A stretch of DNA of 64,000 nt, taken from positions 6,303,758-6,367,757 of the forward strand of contig NC_133324.1 of the NCBI RefSeq assembly GCF_042186555.1, in the 5' to 3' direction. The translations under genes and the position numbers were made by a program. Under the pieces are notes generated by a model. It saw only the letters and a list, made by a program, of their open reading frames with translations. It was not told where the DNA came from and made no database searches. Each line of letters opens with the position of its first letter. Positions within the stretch are counted from its first letter, which is position 1. The stretch is from Aquarana catesbeiana (Eukaryota; Chordata; Amphibia; Anura; Ranidae). Of the stretch, positions 1-10,665 are shown piece by piece.

Positions 1-1206
1 AACAGAAATCCAAGGAATACACATCCATGTTCAGAATATATACAATATATACATAATCCACTACCAAAATTATTTACATAAAGCAGCAGAGAGGGCCTAA
101 GAGGCACAACCCATCACCTATGTACGCAGCCATTTATCAAAAATTAATCCAAAAAATAATAATCTAGTGTGATAAGAGACAGGCAGCCACACCCGGGAAA
201 GAGACTCCTGGCAGTCAGGGAGGCCTGAAACCCCTCCACGCCTTCAACCAAGCCCCCTGACTCCGCTTGTCTCTCTCAAGCACCCGAATCTTCTCCACCT
301 CATGCAGAATGTCATACACCACCACCTGAACAGGAAGGATTTTATGCCGAATGCTGACCTGACACTGTGCGTTCCAAGTGAAATAACGGACTACTAGGCT
401 AACTAGAAAAAGTGTATCTAAACAAAAAACCCCACCAGTATTGAATGCTCCGTACACCCACTCAGCATAACCCAGCCTGGAGAGGAAAGGAACACCGAGG
501 GCCCGCCCCACCTGTTTGTACACCTCTATGTTAAAAGGGCAATGAAGCAGAAAATGGTCCATAGTCTCCTCCTCACCTGCACACTCCTCCCGAGGACAGC
601 TACGATCCACCCCACTGCGGAATTTCAAATTGCCCCTAACATAGAGTCTCCCATGGAAGCACAACCAGGCCAGATCCCTGAATTTAGGAGGTACTCTGTC
701 CAAATTAATAAGTCTTAACCCTGCCCTCAAAACTGGGCCTGGGCAATCCTTTAAGGCCAGTGGGTCATGAAAGACTTCGCTCAAGACTCGACTCATAAGG
801 ACTTTCCTCGGAACCGATCTGAGATCTTCAGCCGACAATCGCCACTGCCGTAGTAACTTCAGGCACAGAGCGACATAGGCTGGTAGCTGACCACGATGAC
901 CCCTGAGATTCTTCACTTGGCCACCTTCTTCCCAAAGTCGTAGAAAAGGCCTAAACCAAGATCTAAAAATGCCTACCCATCCAGAAGGTTCCACTGCAAG
1001 CATATTACCAATATTAAACTTGAGAAAAAGCAGTGAAAAGAAAAGAACTGGGTTGACCATACCTAAGCCACCCTCCCTCCTGGATAGATAGGTGACATTC
1101 CTCTTGATGGGGTTCAGTCTGTTCCCCCACAACATCTGGAAGAACACACTACTGACCATAGGCGTGCCCAAGGGGTGTGCCGGGTGTGCCTGGGCACACC
1201 CTAATC

Positions 1207-1640
1207 CCCCAAGCAGTGTTTAGCCCCATGCCATCTGTATCCGATGTGCAACGTGTACCCTGCACTACCTGTGAGTCAGTATAACATTGTGCCGATATTG
1301 GGGCTTGAAAAATCCGCTCAGTGTGACACTGTCCTGTATGGTAACTGCATGCAGAGAGAGAGAGGAGCTGTCAGATTTCATGTATGATGTCGGGGTGGGC
1401 GGGACCAAGCAGGTATCTGAACACCAGCCAATGGGATGGGTCTGCTACGTGTATGTAGCCCCGCCCCCTTTCTCAAGCTGCTCAATTATTGGCTGATGTT
1501 CAATAGCTGCTCGGTCCTGCTAGGATATTACACAGGCACAGCAAGCAGAGTGAAGCCACCTCCCTCCAATGTTTATGTGTACATAGGGGGAGGGGCCCTG
1601 CTGTGCCTGTGCCACGCTGATCTGAGGTACTGAATGGGAT
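1207..1640. other. Unassigned interior of the 3.7-kb hAT element
   Basis: This stretch is GC-moderate and has no convincing coding frame, no paired inverted termini and no tandem structure. Short open frames exist on both strands but match nothing I recognise. It is probably captured unique DNA or a decayed repeat. Confidence 0.4.
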
Positions 1641-2304
1641 GGGGGGATCTGTCTGTGCTGAATGGGGGGGTCAATCTGTGCTGAAGGGGGAGATCTGTGC
1701 TGAGGGGGGTATGTGCTGAAGAGGGGGTCCATCTGTGCTGAAGGGGGGGTCTGTGTTGAATGAGGGGTCTGTGCTGAGGGGGGCTGTGTAATGTAAAGGG
1801 GTCCAGTGGTGCAGGGTCCTGTGTAATGTAAAGGGGTCCAGTGGTGCAGGGTCCTGTGTAATGTAAAGGGGTCCAGTGGTGCAGGGTCCTGTGTAATGTA
1901 AAGGGGTCCAGTGGTGCAGGGTCCTGTGTAATGTAAAGGGGTCCAGTGGTGCAGGGTCCTGTGTAATGTAAAGGGGTCCAGTGGTGCAGGGTCCTGTGTA
2001 ATGTAAAGGGGTCCAGTGGTGCAGGGTCCTGTGTAATGTAAAGGGGTCCAGTGGTGCAGGGTGCTATGTAATGTAAAGGGGTCCAGTGGTGCAGGGTGCT
2101 ATGTAATGTAAAGGGGTCCAGTGGTGCAGGGTGCTATGTAATGTAAAGGGGTGCAGTGATACAGGGTCCTGTGTAATGTAAAGGGGTCCAGTGGTGCAGG
2201 GTGCTGTATAATGTAAAGGGGTCCAGTGGTGCAGGGTGCTGTATAATGTAAAGGGGTCCAGTGGTGCAGGGTGCTGTGTGATGTAAAGGGGTCCAGAGGT
2301 GCAG
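1641..2304. repeat. Minisatellite: degenerate TGTGCTGAGGGGG repeat, then about 15 units of a 35-bp repeat
   Basis: From about 1641 to 1784 the sequence repeats an irregular TCTGTGCTGAAGGGGG motif. From about 1785 to 2304 a 35-bp unit containing AAAGGGGTCCAGTGGTGCAG recurs nearly perfectly, about 15 times. Units near the right end vary, for example CCTGTGT versus GCTATGT or GCTGTAT. It is part of the hAT insertion. Confidence 0.9.
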
Positions 2305-2479
2305 TTGTGGAGAGGGGGTACGCAGTAGTGACAAAGAGTTATTGAAGGATGCAGAGGTATTCAGGGGGCACAGTGGGGTGTTTTTACATTTTAACGTGGG
2401 GTGTTGGGTGGCAGATATAGGATCCGTCCAGGGTGCCAAATGCTCTAGGTACGCCCCTGGAAACCCCCCCTCTACTCTG

Positions 2480-3165
2480 TCAGTGCTTCCAACTAATGCC
2501 ACCTGTCTGTACCAATCAGTGCCCCGTCAGTGCCAGTGCCGCCTGTCAGTTTGTCAGTGTCAATTAGTGCTTCCAATCAGTGCCACCTGTCAGTGCCAAT
2601 CAGTGCCAGTGCCGCCTGTCAGTGCCAATTAGTGCTTCCAGTCAGTGCAACCTGTTAGTGCTAATGAGTGGCAAATGCTTCCAATCAGTGTCACCTGTCA
2701 GTGCCAATCAGTGCCAGTGCCGCCTGTCAGTGCCAATTAGTGCTTCCAGTCAGTGCAACCTGTTAGTGCTAATGAGTGGCAAATGCTTCCAATCAGTGTC
2801 ACCTGTCAGTTCCAATGAGTGCCACCTATCAGTGCTTCCAATCAGTGCCACCTGTCAGTGCCAATCAATGCCAGTGCCAATCAGTGCTTCCAATCAGTGC
2901 CACTGAGTGCCAATCAGTGCCACCTGTCCTTGCCAGTGTTTCCAATCAGTGCCATCTGGCAGTGCCAATCAGTACTTCCAATTAGTGTTACCTGTCAGTG
3001 CCAATCGGTGCCAGTGCTGCCTGTCAGTGCCAATGCTGCCTGTCAGTGCCAATCAGTGCCACCTGTCAGTGCCAGTCAGTTCCACACCAGTACAAATGAG
3101 TGCCACCTGTCAGTGCCAATCAGTGCTGTTAATCAGTGCCCATCAGTGCACTGAGTGCAGGGATC
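2480..3165. repeat. Degenerate minisatellite rich in CAGTGCC / CCAATCAGTGCC
   Basis: Irregular tandem repeats of CAGTGCCACCTGTCAGTGCC with CCAATCAGTGCTT variants run through the region. One segment of about 107 bp is duplicated almost exactly (about 2595-2700 and 2701-2806). Open frames through it on the plus strand are a by-product of the repeat composition. Confidence 0.85.
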
Positions 3166-3239
3166 GGTGTGATGAACTCACCTGCCAGGCACATTGTCCA
3201 AGGGGGTGCCGGCCTGGTAGGGCACAACTGAAATCTGTT

Positions 3240-3713
3240 GTTTATTAATGCCACATCCCGATTTTAGTATAACAGGTAATCACCACACCACTATTTACAA
3301 TAAACTACTGGAGGTAAAATAAAAAAGTGTAATTGAAAGGCCGGCCACTAAGCACTGTTATGTGTTCCCACACCACACAAAAAAAAAAAAAGTGCAGCGC
3401 TAACTTACTGATCAATAACTTAACAATAATGGTGGAATTCTCTAATGTATGGAAATCTCAATAAACTTCAATATTACCACAATACCGGTCTCTGTGATAC
3501 GCAACTTCACATAATACACATCAAGCTGAAAATAAGACATACTGTATAAAAATAAGCTTAGCAGGGATGGTGGAAACCCCTCCTATAGATATTTACCATA
3601 CAGATCAATCTCAAGTGAAACAACCTTTTAGTTGGGAGGTTCCCACTATTATAGCACTTTGGAATTTTTACTTTTTAGATTGTTACACTTAATTTTAGAT
3701 GTTTTAGTTACTA
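3240..3713. other. Unassigned AT-rich interspersed DNA inside the hAT insertion
   Basis: No coding frame, no clear inverted ends. It includes an A13 tract near 3379. The composition suggests a decayed dispersed repeat, but I cannot name it. Confidence 0.35.
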
Positions 3714-4800
3714 TTATAATGTGAATTTTTGCACTTGAAGGTAATTTTCCACCATCCATGACTTTATGGACCTTGCTTTGTGCACTGGTGTGCAGTCATG
3801 TTGGAACAGGAAGGGGCCGTCCCCAAACTGTTCCCACAAAGTTGTTAGCATGAAATTGTCCAAAATATCTTGGTATACTGGCACCTTAATGCCCCGTACA
3901 CACGGTCGGACATTCCGACAACAAAATCCATGGATTTTTTCCGACGGATGTTGGCTCAAACTTGTCTTGCATACACACGGTCACACAAAGTTGTCAGAAA
4001 ATCCGATCATTCTGAACGCGGTGACGTAAACCACGTACGTCGGGACTATAAACGGGGCAGTAGCCAATAGCTTTCATCTCTTTATTTATTCTGAGCATGC
4101 GTGGCACATTGTGCGTCGGATTTGTGTACACACGATCGGAAATTTCCGACAACGGATTTTGTTGTCGGAAAATTTTATAGACTGCTCTCAAACTTTGTGT
4201 GTCAGAAAATCCGATGGAAAATGTGTGATGGAACCCACACACGGTCGGAATTTCTGACAACAAGGTCCTATCAAACATTTTCCATCGGAAAATCCGACCG
4301 TGTGTACGGGGCATAAGAGTTCCCTTCACTGGAACTAAGGGGCCAAGCCCAACCCCTGAAAAACAACCCCACACCATAATCCCCCCTCACACCATAATTC
4401 CCCCTCCACCAAATGATTTGGACCAGTGCACAAAGCAAGGTCCATAAAGACATGGATGAGTGAGTTTGGGGTGGAGGAACTTGACTGGCCTGCACAGAGT
4501 CCTGACATCAACCTGATAGAATACCTTTGGGATGAATTAGAGTGGAGACGGTGAGCCAGGCCTTCTCATCCAACATCAGTGCCTGACCTCACAAATGCAC
4601 TTCTGGAAGAATGGTCAAACATTCCCATAGACACTCTCCTAAACCTTGTGGACGGCCTTCCCAGAAGAGTTGAAGCTGTTATAGCTGCAAAGGGTGGACC
4701 AACTCCATACTGAACCCTACGGACTAAGACTGGGATGTCATTAAAGTTCATGTGTGTGTAAAGGCAGGCGTCCCAATACTTTTGTCTGTTTGAGCTTTGG
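3714..4800. pseudogene. Tc1/mariner transposase relic in two inverted pieces
   Basis: Reading the minus strand from 4411 down to 3714, and skipping the MITE at 3890-4313, gives the middle of a Tc1-type transposase: VWGCFSGVGLGPLVPVKGTL, then YQDILDNFM and HDCTPVHKARSIKSWM. From 4412 the plus strand instead reads PVHKARSIKTWM, then SPDINLIEYLWDELEWR and a stop, followed by a typical Tc1 3' end (CCCAATACTTTTGTC near 4790). The conserved PVHKARSIK motif is thus present twice in opposite orientation. The join lies near the palindromic CCAAATGATTTGG (4398-4410). Stops and missing ends rule out function. Confidence 0.82.
3890..4313. mobile_element. Harbinger-type MITE, 424 bp, inserted in the Tc1 relic
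   Basis: The ends are inverted repeats: TGCCCCGTACACACGGTCGG at the left and its complement at the right. TAA occurs on both sides (3887-3889 and 4314-4316). A 3-bp TWA duplication is characteristic of PIF/Harbinger. The interior is a series of GTCGGAAAAT-type inverted motifs with no coding capacity. Related elements occur at 52823-53255 and 57101-57538. Confidence 0.8.
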
Positions 4801-7299
4801 GGTGCACACCCTAATGCAATAGGCTGCGCATGCCTATGCTACTGACCCTAGCATAGAGAGACACTGGCAAGATGCAGACAAAGCTGACATACAAGAAGAT
4901 CGGAATCAGGTAAATCTTAATCAGATCAACCCTTTCCCTCATAGATAACTTCCATCTCTTCCAGCTGACCACCTTAGTATTGGCAATTTCCAGTCTGCCT
5001 TCCCAGTTTTTGAGGCCATAATCGCCAGATCCAAATTCAATGCCTAAAATCTTAATTCTTTCCTGGGGCACTGGAAAGGTGTCCGGGAGATCAAACCCCT
5101 CACCTTCCTTTCCCATCCAGAAAACTTCACTCTTTTCCTGATTGATCTTGGAGCCTGATGCTTCAGAATACCGTGATGTCAGAGAGACCACCTCCTCTGC
5201 TTCATCCGCCCCAGTGACAATCACCGACACATCGTCCGCATAGGCAACAACCCTCAAAGGCGGCTCACCCGGAAGCCCCACTGGCACCCCACACAACATG
5301 CTGCTCCCTAGCCTCCTGATGAAGGGATCGATTGCAAACACATAGAGCAGGGGACTCAGGGGACAACCCTGGCGCACCCCGGAGCCAACCTCAAAGGACT
5401 GCCCAACCCAACCATTAACAAGAGGAAAGCTCTCTGCCCCCTTATACAAGACTTTTAACCAATCGACAAAACCACCCGGCAGACCGTACTTACTAAGGAG
5501 CAACCACAGGTACTCATGGTTAACACGATCAAAAGCTTTTGCCTGATCCAATGTCAGCAAATACTTTCCCCAGCCTGCAGCCCTGCACCGCTCCAAGGCC
5601 TCCCGGACAGCTAAAACTGCTGTGAAGGTGCACCTACCCTGGACCGAACAGTGCTGATGGAGAGAAAGCAAAAACTCTGCTACTGATGATAGGCACCAGA
5701 AAATGATCTTTGCCAGTATCTTTCTATCGACATTAAGAAGGCTGATGGGGCGCCAATTCTCAACCATCGAAGGATCTTTACCCTTTGAAAGAAGAATCAC
5801 AGCTGAGTGCCTCATGGAAGGGGGAAGTACCCCCTCAGCAAGGCAACTGTTAAAAACCTCTACCAAATGTGAGGCCAGAATAGACTTAAAAGCTTTGTAA
5901 AACTCAGCCGTCAAGCCATCCGGTCCAGGTGACTTTTTGATGGCAAGCTGTTCAATTGCCCTTATCACCTCTTCAACTGTGATCTCCTCTGTCAAATTCA
6001 TCAATGGGACATCTTCATCATTTAGACCTGGAGTAGAGTCCAAAAAGCTTTCCATCTTGTCACGGTCAAGCTCTTTCCTCCCAAGAAGGTCAGCATAAAA
6101 GGACCTCACGACCTCCAGAATCCCTGACCTGGACTTTGTCAAGGAACCCGTACTGTCCTTAAGGCCAGCGACCGTTTTAACAGCTACACCTTGTTTGCAG
6201 TTCTGGTAAGGGTCAGGCGAGTGGTACTTCCCATAGTCCCTCTCTAGAACCAAAGAGGCATGCCGGTCATATTGACACTTCCTGAGAAGGAGTTTCACTT
6301 CGGAGATTGCCCCAGGATCTCCTCCTCTCGAGACAAGAATATCCAGCTTCCTCCGTAAACATTGGTAGGTCATGTATTTATTAAACTGCTTTCTATTGGC
6401 TAGGCCCCTGAAGAATCCAGCAATCCTCTTTTTGGTCAGCTCCCACCACTCAGCCTTGCTGCTACAAAAGTCCAGGATGGTCACCTGTGCCTGAAAGAAT
6501 TCCTCAAAGTATTGTCTAACATATTCTTCCTTGAGTAGAGTCGAATTCAATCTCCAGATGCCCTTGCCCCTCTGAAGGGCGTCTGAAGCATTCAGGACCA
6601 CAGATAGCATACAGTGATCAGAGAACTCTACTGCCTGCACCACTGGGGGCGAGAAAGCAGAGGTCTCCTTCAAAAAAAACCTCTCTATTCTACTCTGACT
6701 ATTACCTCGATGAAAGGTGAACCCGGTGTCATCCGGGAGGTGCTTAATGTGCACATCCACAAGACCAGCATCCCTAACCATACTATTTAAAAAAACGCTA
6801 TTATATCCCAGCCTGTCCTTGAAGTCCTTCCTGTCCTTGGGCCTAGTTACTGTATTAAAGTCACCTCCAAAGACCACTTGCCGGGATGTAAAAAGAAATG
6901 GCTTGATCCTTGTAAAAAGGCATTTCCTGTCCCACTTTGTGTGCGGCCCATAAACATTAATTAAGCGCAGGTCCTGCCCTCCCACAAGGACTTCTAAGAC
7001 CATACATCTCCCAATCTCCACCTCAATAACCCGCCGGACAGTTACCATGCCGGTTTTAAACAACACCGCCACACCGCCGTAAGGCTCGGCCGCAAGAGAC
7101 CAGTAAGATGGACCATACCTCCGCTCCCTCTTGGCCATATGAATATCTGCCAAGGAGGTGAGCCTAGTCTCTTGCAAAAATAAAATTTCAGCATCTAATT
7201 GGCTGAACAAAAAGAAGACCATAGAACGAGCTCTTACTGACTTAATGCTGGCGACATTTATTGTCACCACTTTTAACGGAGGGGGAACCGCCATTTGGG

Positions 7300-10242
7300 T
7301 TATTGGGTGGATTGCTTCTTAGCTCCCCTCTGCTGCTCATCACCAGATGCCTCTCTCTTTCTTGAGGCCGCCTCAAACTCCATTTCGGAATCAGAACTTC
7401 GCTCCGAAGAAGCTCCAGATGAAGAAATATCCCAATTAGAGGACCTATAATGGTTGGAGACAGGCACTGGAGCCTGTTCCGTCCTCACCACCTGCTTCTT
7501 CCGCTTCCCAACCTAAATTCTCTCCTCCAGGTACTTCAGGTCAGCTCCAGAGATGCCCTCATCTCTTACTTTTTTCTGTGAAGTCTTTCCACAAGACTTC
7601 TTTACAGAGGAAGAAGCAACCTTTTTAGTACCCACTACCACTCCTGGTGGGGGGGGTGCTCCCTTTGAATCAGACTTAGGAGAGGTAGACTCCTGGGGGG
7701 TAACTGACTCGGGGGGCACAGACTTGGAAGGTTCTGACACAAGAGGAGAGGGTACAGTAGGCTGGGGGGACACAGAGACAGATACAGAAGGAATACTTAC
7801 AGACACAGGAGGGGTGGCCACAGGAACTGGAGAGGGATCCTGAACAGAACCAGGGGAGTCGGTCACCGCAGAGGAGGATGGTACACCAGGGGCCTCACCC
7901 TCCATCCTATCCAGCTATGACATGTCATCAATTACCTCCTTCTCCATATTGTGCCAGGCTTCAGGACATCTGCTGTAGGGGTGGCCAAGGCGCAGGCACA
8001 GGTTGCACCTGATCATTTCGGTGCAGTCCTTAGCCATATGACCCTGACCCCGACACACTGAACATATCAAGACTGAACAGGAGGAGCTCAAATGCCCCTT
8101 TTCTCCACAGCTGTGACACAGCTTCGGCTGACCAGGGTAAAAAATAGTCATCCTATCCCTCCCTATAAAAGCTGAGGAGGGCAGGTGACGGACAACATTC
8201 CCATCCCTGGCCAACCTGACTGTAACTGACCAACCCCCAGTCCAGATGTTACGCTCATCAAGGATTTTATTGGGCTTGGTCAAAACCTCCCCATAGTTCC
8301 TTAACCAAATCTCTAGATCTCGGGCAGGGACGCTCTCATTAGTGAGGATAATTGTGACTTTTTTTACTGCTGACCTCTGAGAAACTGCAACTGGGGCCAG
8401 ACCTTCCCATTCAGGTCTTGACCTGCACCGAGCCTCATATCTCTCCCAGAACAGGTCAAGACCCTCTGGCCTGGTGAAGCTAACTGTATAATCCCGTGTC
8501 CCAGCTACATGTATAAAGGCATACAGATCATTTGCCCCAAAACCCATCTCTAAAATCAAATCCACAACTGCACGCCGTTCTGGAGGGATCGCACCACCTT
8601 CCCATTTCAGAATAACAACATTACGTCTGGGACCCCCAGCAGAAGCCAGAGACCCAAGACCAGATCTTGGGGTGCTCAAAGTGGTATCCTGTAGGGGAAA
8701 ACCCCGCTTGGGAGCAGAGCTACCAGAAGCAGAGCGTACCACCTGAGCAAATGTAGGTTTATCAGGGCCAAGGCCCCACACTGAAGTCACATTAGTCTGT
8801 ACATCATTATCAACTCTCTGAACTGAATTGGCAGAATCGATTGTCCATCACACTGATACTGGGGTGATTGTTATCAGCATAGGTGTGCTCAGCCTATTGT
8901 ATTAGGGTGTGCACCTCAAAGCTCCAACCCATATGCGTTTGACATATTTACCAGCCTCTTCCCCGCTCTCCATCCTTAAACAATAGGAGGAAGGAGGAGC
9001 AAGGGAGCACATGGGAGACCCGGGCAGCAGAAGGAAGAGGAACAGGGAAATGAGGGGTGGCGGGGGTGGCATATATTAGTACCAATCCCTTATATTTTCC
9101 TCCTGTGGCAACTGAATGTTGACAAAAGGGAGAGGAGAAGCCTACTTTCAGCTGCTGCAGGAGGAAAATACAGATCGGTTCCACTAAATTCCACCCACGC
9201 CACCTCTCCTGTCCAGGTTCTGAGGGTCGACAAGGAAGGGTTGTGGTTTACCTGTCACCTGCCCACCATTGACAGGTTGCCAACCTCAGGATTAGGGTGT
9301 GCCCAGGCACACCTGGCACACCCCTTGCGCACGCCTATGGTTATCAGTCACAGAAATATTCAATTTCCCATCAGGAATGGTCACAGTTTCTGCTGCAATA
9401 CCAGCTGTCTCCTGATGCTGCGCTGTAGAGTCCTCAGCAGCAGTGGGGCAAACAGCTTTGGACTCAGCTAAAGAAGGGTTAATGGGCTCTGCTGACACCT
9501 GTGGTTCTTCTACAGAAATGACATTTTTTAAAAGTAACTCTTGCTGCATTGCAGCATCAGCAGGCACAACATTGCTGCACACAGGATCAGCAGCCTGATT
9601 GTCATTAGGCACATTGTCAGTGTTGAAAGGCACAAAAACAGTCTTATCCACAACATGGGACTTGGCAGTCTTTACCTTATCAGGTACATCATCTGTAATG
9701 TCCTCCTCATTAAACATTAACTGATTCCTCCGCATAGGAGACTCCATTACCTGGATGGCCCTCAGCACGCCTCCTGAGTCCTTGCAAGGCATGGGGCTGC
9801 TTACCTCTCCCTGAGGGGGCAGGGGGTCAGAACTGGGGGTCTCCTCCTCCACCTCCATCTTTGTCATCCTTCCAAACCTCCTGTCATTTCCAAACTTCTC
9901 CTTAAATGGCCCATCTCTGCCTTCCATCATGGCCACAATGGTCTCCTGATGGTCCACATGGACTTTGGCCAATTGGATCTCCAGATCCATGGATCCACGC
10001 TTCTGGCTGTGTAAGCCCTCACGCTGCCTTCGCAGACGCTTCATCTCCGCTCGTAACTTGTAAAGCTTATCCCTCTCCCTATTTAGGACCTTAATCCCGG
10101 CCACCACTCGCTCCCGAATGGCTTCGGAACCTTCATCCTCACCAGGGGTAGAGAGATCGGCTTGTACAGAGGAAGGCATGTCACCCGACGGCCCAGGAGA
10201 TGGCTGTGAGCTTCCAGCAGGAGAGGCCCCGCTGGTCTCCAT
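7300..10242 (-). pseudogene. LINE copy 1 ORF1 (nucleic-acid-binding protein), multiply broken
   Basis: ORF1 of this family is a gag-like RNA-binding protein with a basic/coiled-coil N-terminus and three C-x2-C-x4-H-x4-C knuckles. Here the N-terminal part (10242-9348) is separated from the rest by a 462-bp hAT element. The region just after the insertion (8870-8790) carries small deletions relative to copies 2-4 that disturb the frame. The stretch 8790-7915 is open and holds the knuckles, but ends at a TAG where the other copies read Arg. A further in-frame TAG near 7512 interrupts the basic C-terminus. The final open piece is 7491-7300. The ORF2 start follows within 6 nt, as in all copies. 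It is clearly non-functional as a single protein. Confidence 0.88.
8878..9339. mobile_element. Non-autonomous hAT-family element, 462 bp, inserted in LINE copy 1 ORF1
   Basis: It begins CATAGGTGTGCTC and ends GCACGCCTATG. GTTATCAG is duplicated at 8870-8877 and 9340-9347. Its right 50 bp are the reverse complement of the left end of the 1157-4838 element, and its left end matches that element's right end. The two are therefore the same family in opposite orientation with different interiors. Confidence 0.88.
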
Positions 10243-10366
10243 GGCTTCCCCAGAAAGGGGCCAGGAGAGTTGGGAGAGATTTCACCACCACTCCCCTCTC
10301 ACACGGATCTCCTGGAGCAGCTCCAGAGACACCTTCCTCCTGACACACCTGTGCTCCAATGATGGG

Positions 10367-10378
10367 TGGGACACTATT
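10367..10378. repeat. 12-bp minisatellite target remnant between LINE copies 1 and 2
   Basis: TGGGACACTATT separates the 5' end of copy 1 from the 3' end of copy 2. The same 12-mer (TGGGRCACTATT) borders every 5' and 3' element boundary in the array. It is read as the target-site duplication, with no extra 32-bp unit here. Confidence 0.8.
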
Positions 10379-10665
10379 GATCTTTTATTAAAAGAATCAA
10401 GCAACCAATTTTATACAAAAGTAAAAAACAAAACCATAGTACAAAACTTCAACAGAAATCCAAGGAATACACATCCATGTTCAGAATATATACAATATAT
10501 ACATAATCCACTACCAAAATTATTTACATAAAGCAGCAGAGAGGGCCTAAGAGGCACAACCCATCACCTATGTACGCAGCCATTTATCAAAAATTAATCC
10601 AAAAAAATAATAATCTAGGGTGATAAGAGACAGACAACCACACCCGGGAAAGAGACTCCTGGCAG

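Larger units (their letters stand above)
1157..4838. mobile_element. Non-autonomous hAT-family element, 3.7 kb, inserted in LINE copy 1 ORF2
   Basis: The ends are inverted: left CATAGGCGTGCC and right GCATGCCTATG. The flanks repeat CTACTGAC at 1149-1156 and 4839-4846. Copies 2-4 carry this 8-mer once at the same place, so they show the empty site. An 8-bp duplication is the mark of the hAT superfamily. Both subterminal regions match the element at 8878-9339 in inverted orientation, with the GTGTGCC-rich left end and CACACCCTAAT near both ends. The inside has no transposase. It holds a G-rich repeat, a 35-bp minisatellite, a CAGTGCC-rich repeat, an unassigned 0.5-kb stretch and a rearranged Tc1 relic with a nested MITE. 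Confidence 0.85.
215..7294 (-). pseudogene. LINE copy 1 ORF2 (endonuclease-reverse transcriptase), split by a hAT insertion
   Basis: This ORF2 encodes the endonuclease and reverse transcriptase that would nick target DNA and copy element RNA. The N-terminal two thirds lie at 7294-4839 and the C-terminal third at 1156-215. The 3682-bp hAT element at 1157-4838 separates them within the segment after the reverse transcriptase core. Leaving out the insertion and one copy of its 8-bp target duplication, the two parts add up to 3390 nt, exactly the length of the 1129-codon ORF2 of copies 3 and 4. The hAT is therefore the only frame-breaking lesion I see. The endonuclease motif SRIDRF of the other copies reads SRIERF here, changing a conserved acidic residue (position 204) from Asp to Glu. 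YADD is present. Confidence 0.88.
1..10366 (-). mobile_element. Tx1-clade LINE, copy 1 (3' end cut by window edge, split by two hAT insertions)
   Basis: This is the most 3' member of a four-copy head-to-tail LINE array. Position 1 aligns with position 10451 in copy 2, so about 72 bp of its 3' end lie outside the window. The 5' end is at 10366, followed by the 12-bp target segment 10367-10378, which also borders the 3' end of copy 2. The order on the minus strand is a short 5' UTR, ORF1 (10242-7300), ORF2 (7294-215) and a 3' UTR. Two elements of one hAT family interrupt it at 1157-4838 and 8878-9339. Its ORF1 is the most diverged of the four, so I infer it is the oldest copy. Assignment to the Tx1 clade rests on the two-ORF layout, the CCHC-bearing ORF1, the ORF2 N-terminus and site-specific insertion, all known for that clade. 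Confidence 0.9.

Noticed and set aside
2342..3248. Overlapping plus-strand frames rich in Cys, Gln and Ser as a gene
   Set aside because: Simple translation of the CAGTGCC minisatellite in three frames.
7553..7843. Plus-strand frames opposite LINE ORF1 and ORF2 (also repeated in copies 2-4)
   Set aside because: They recur only as shadows of the minus-strand LINE ORFs and have no recognisable motif.
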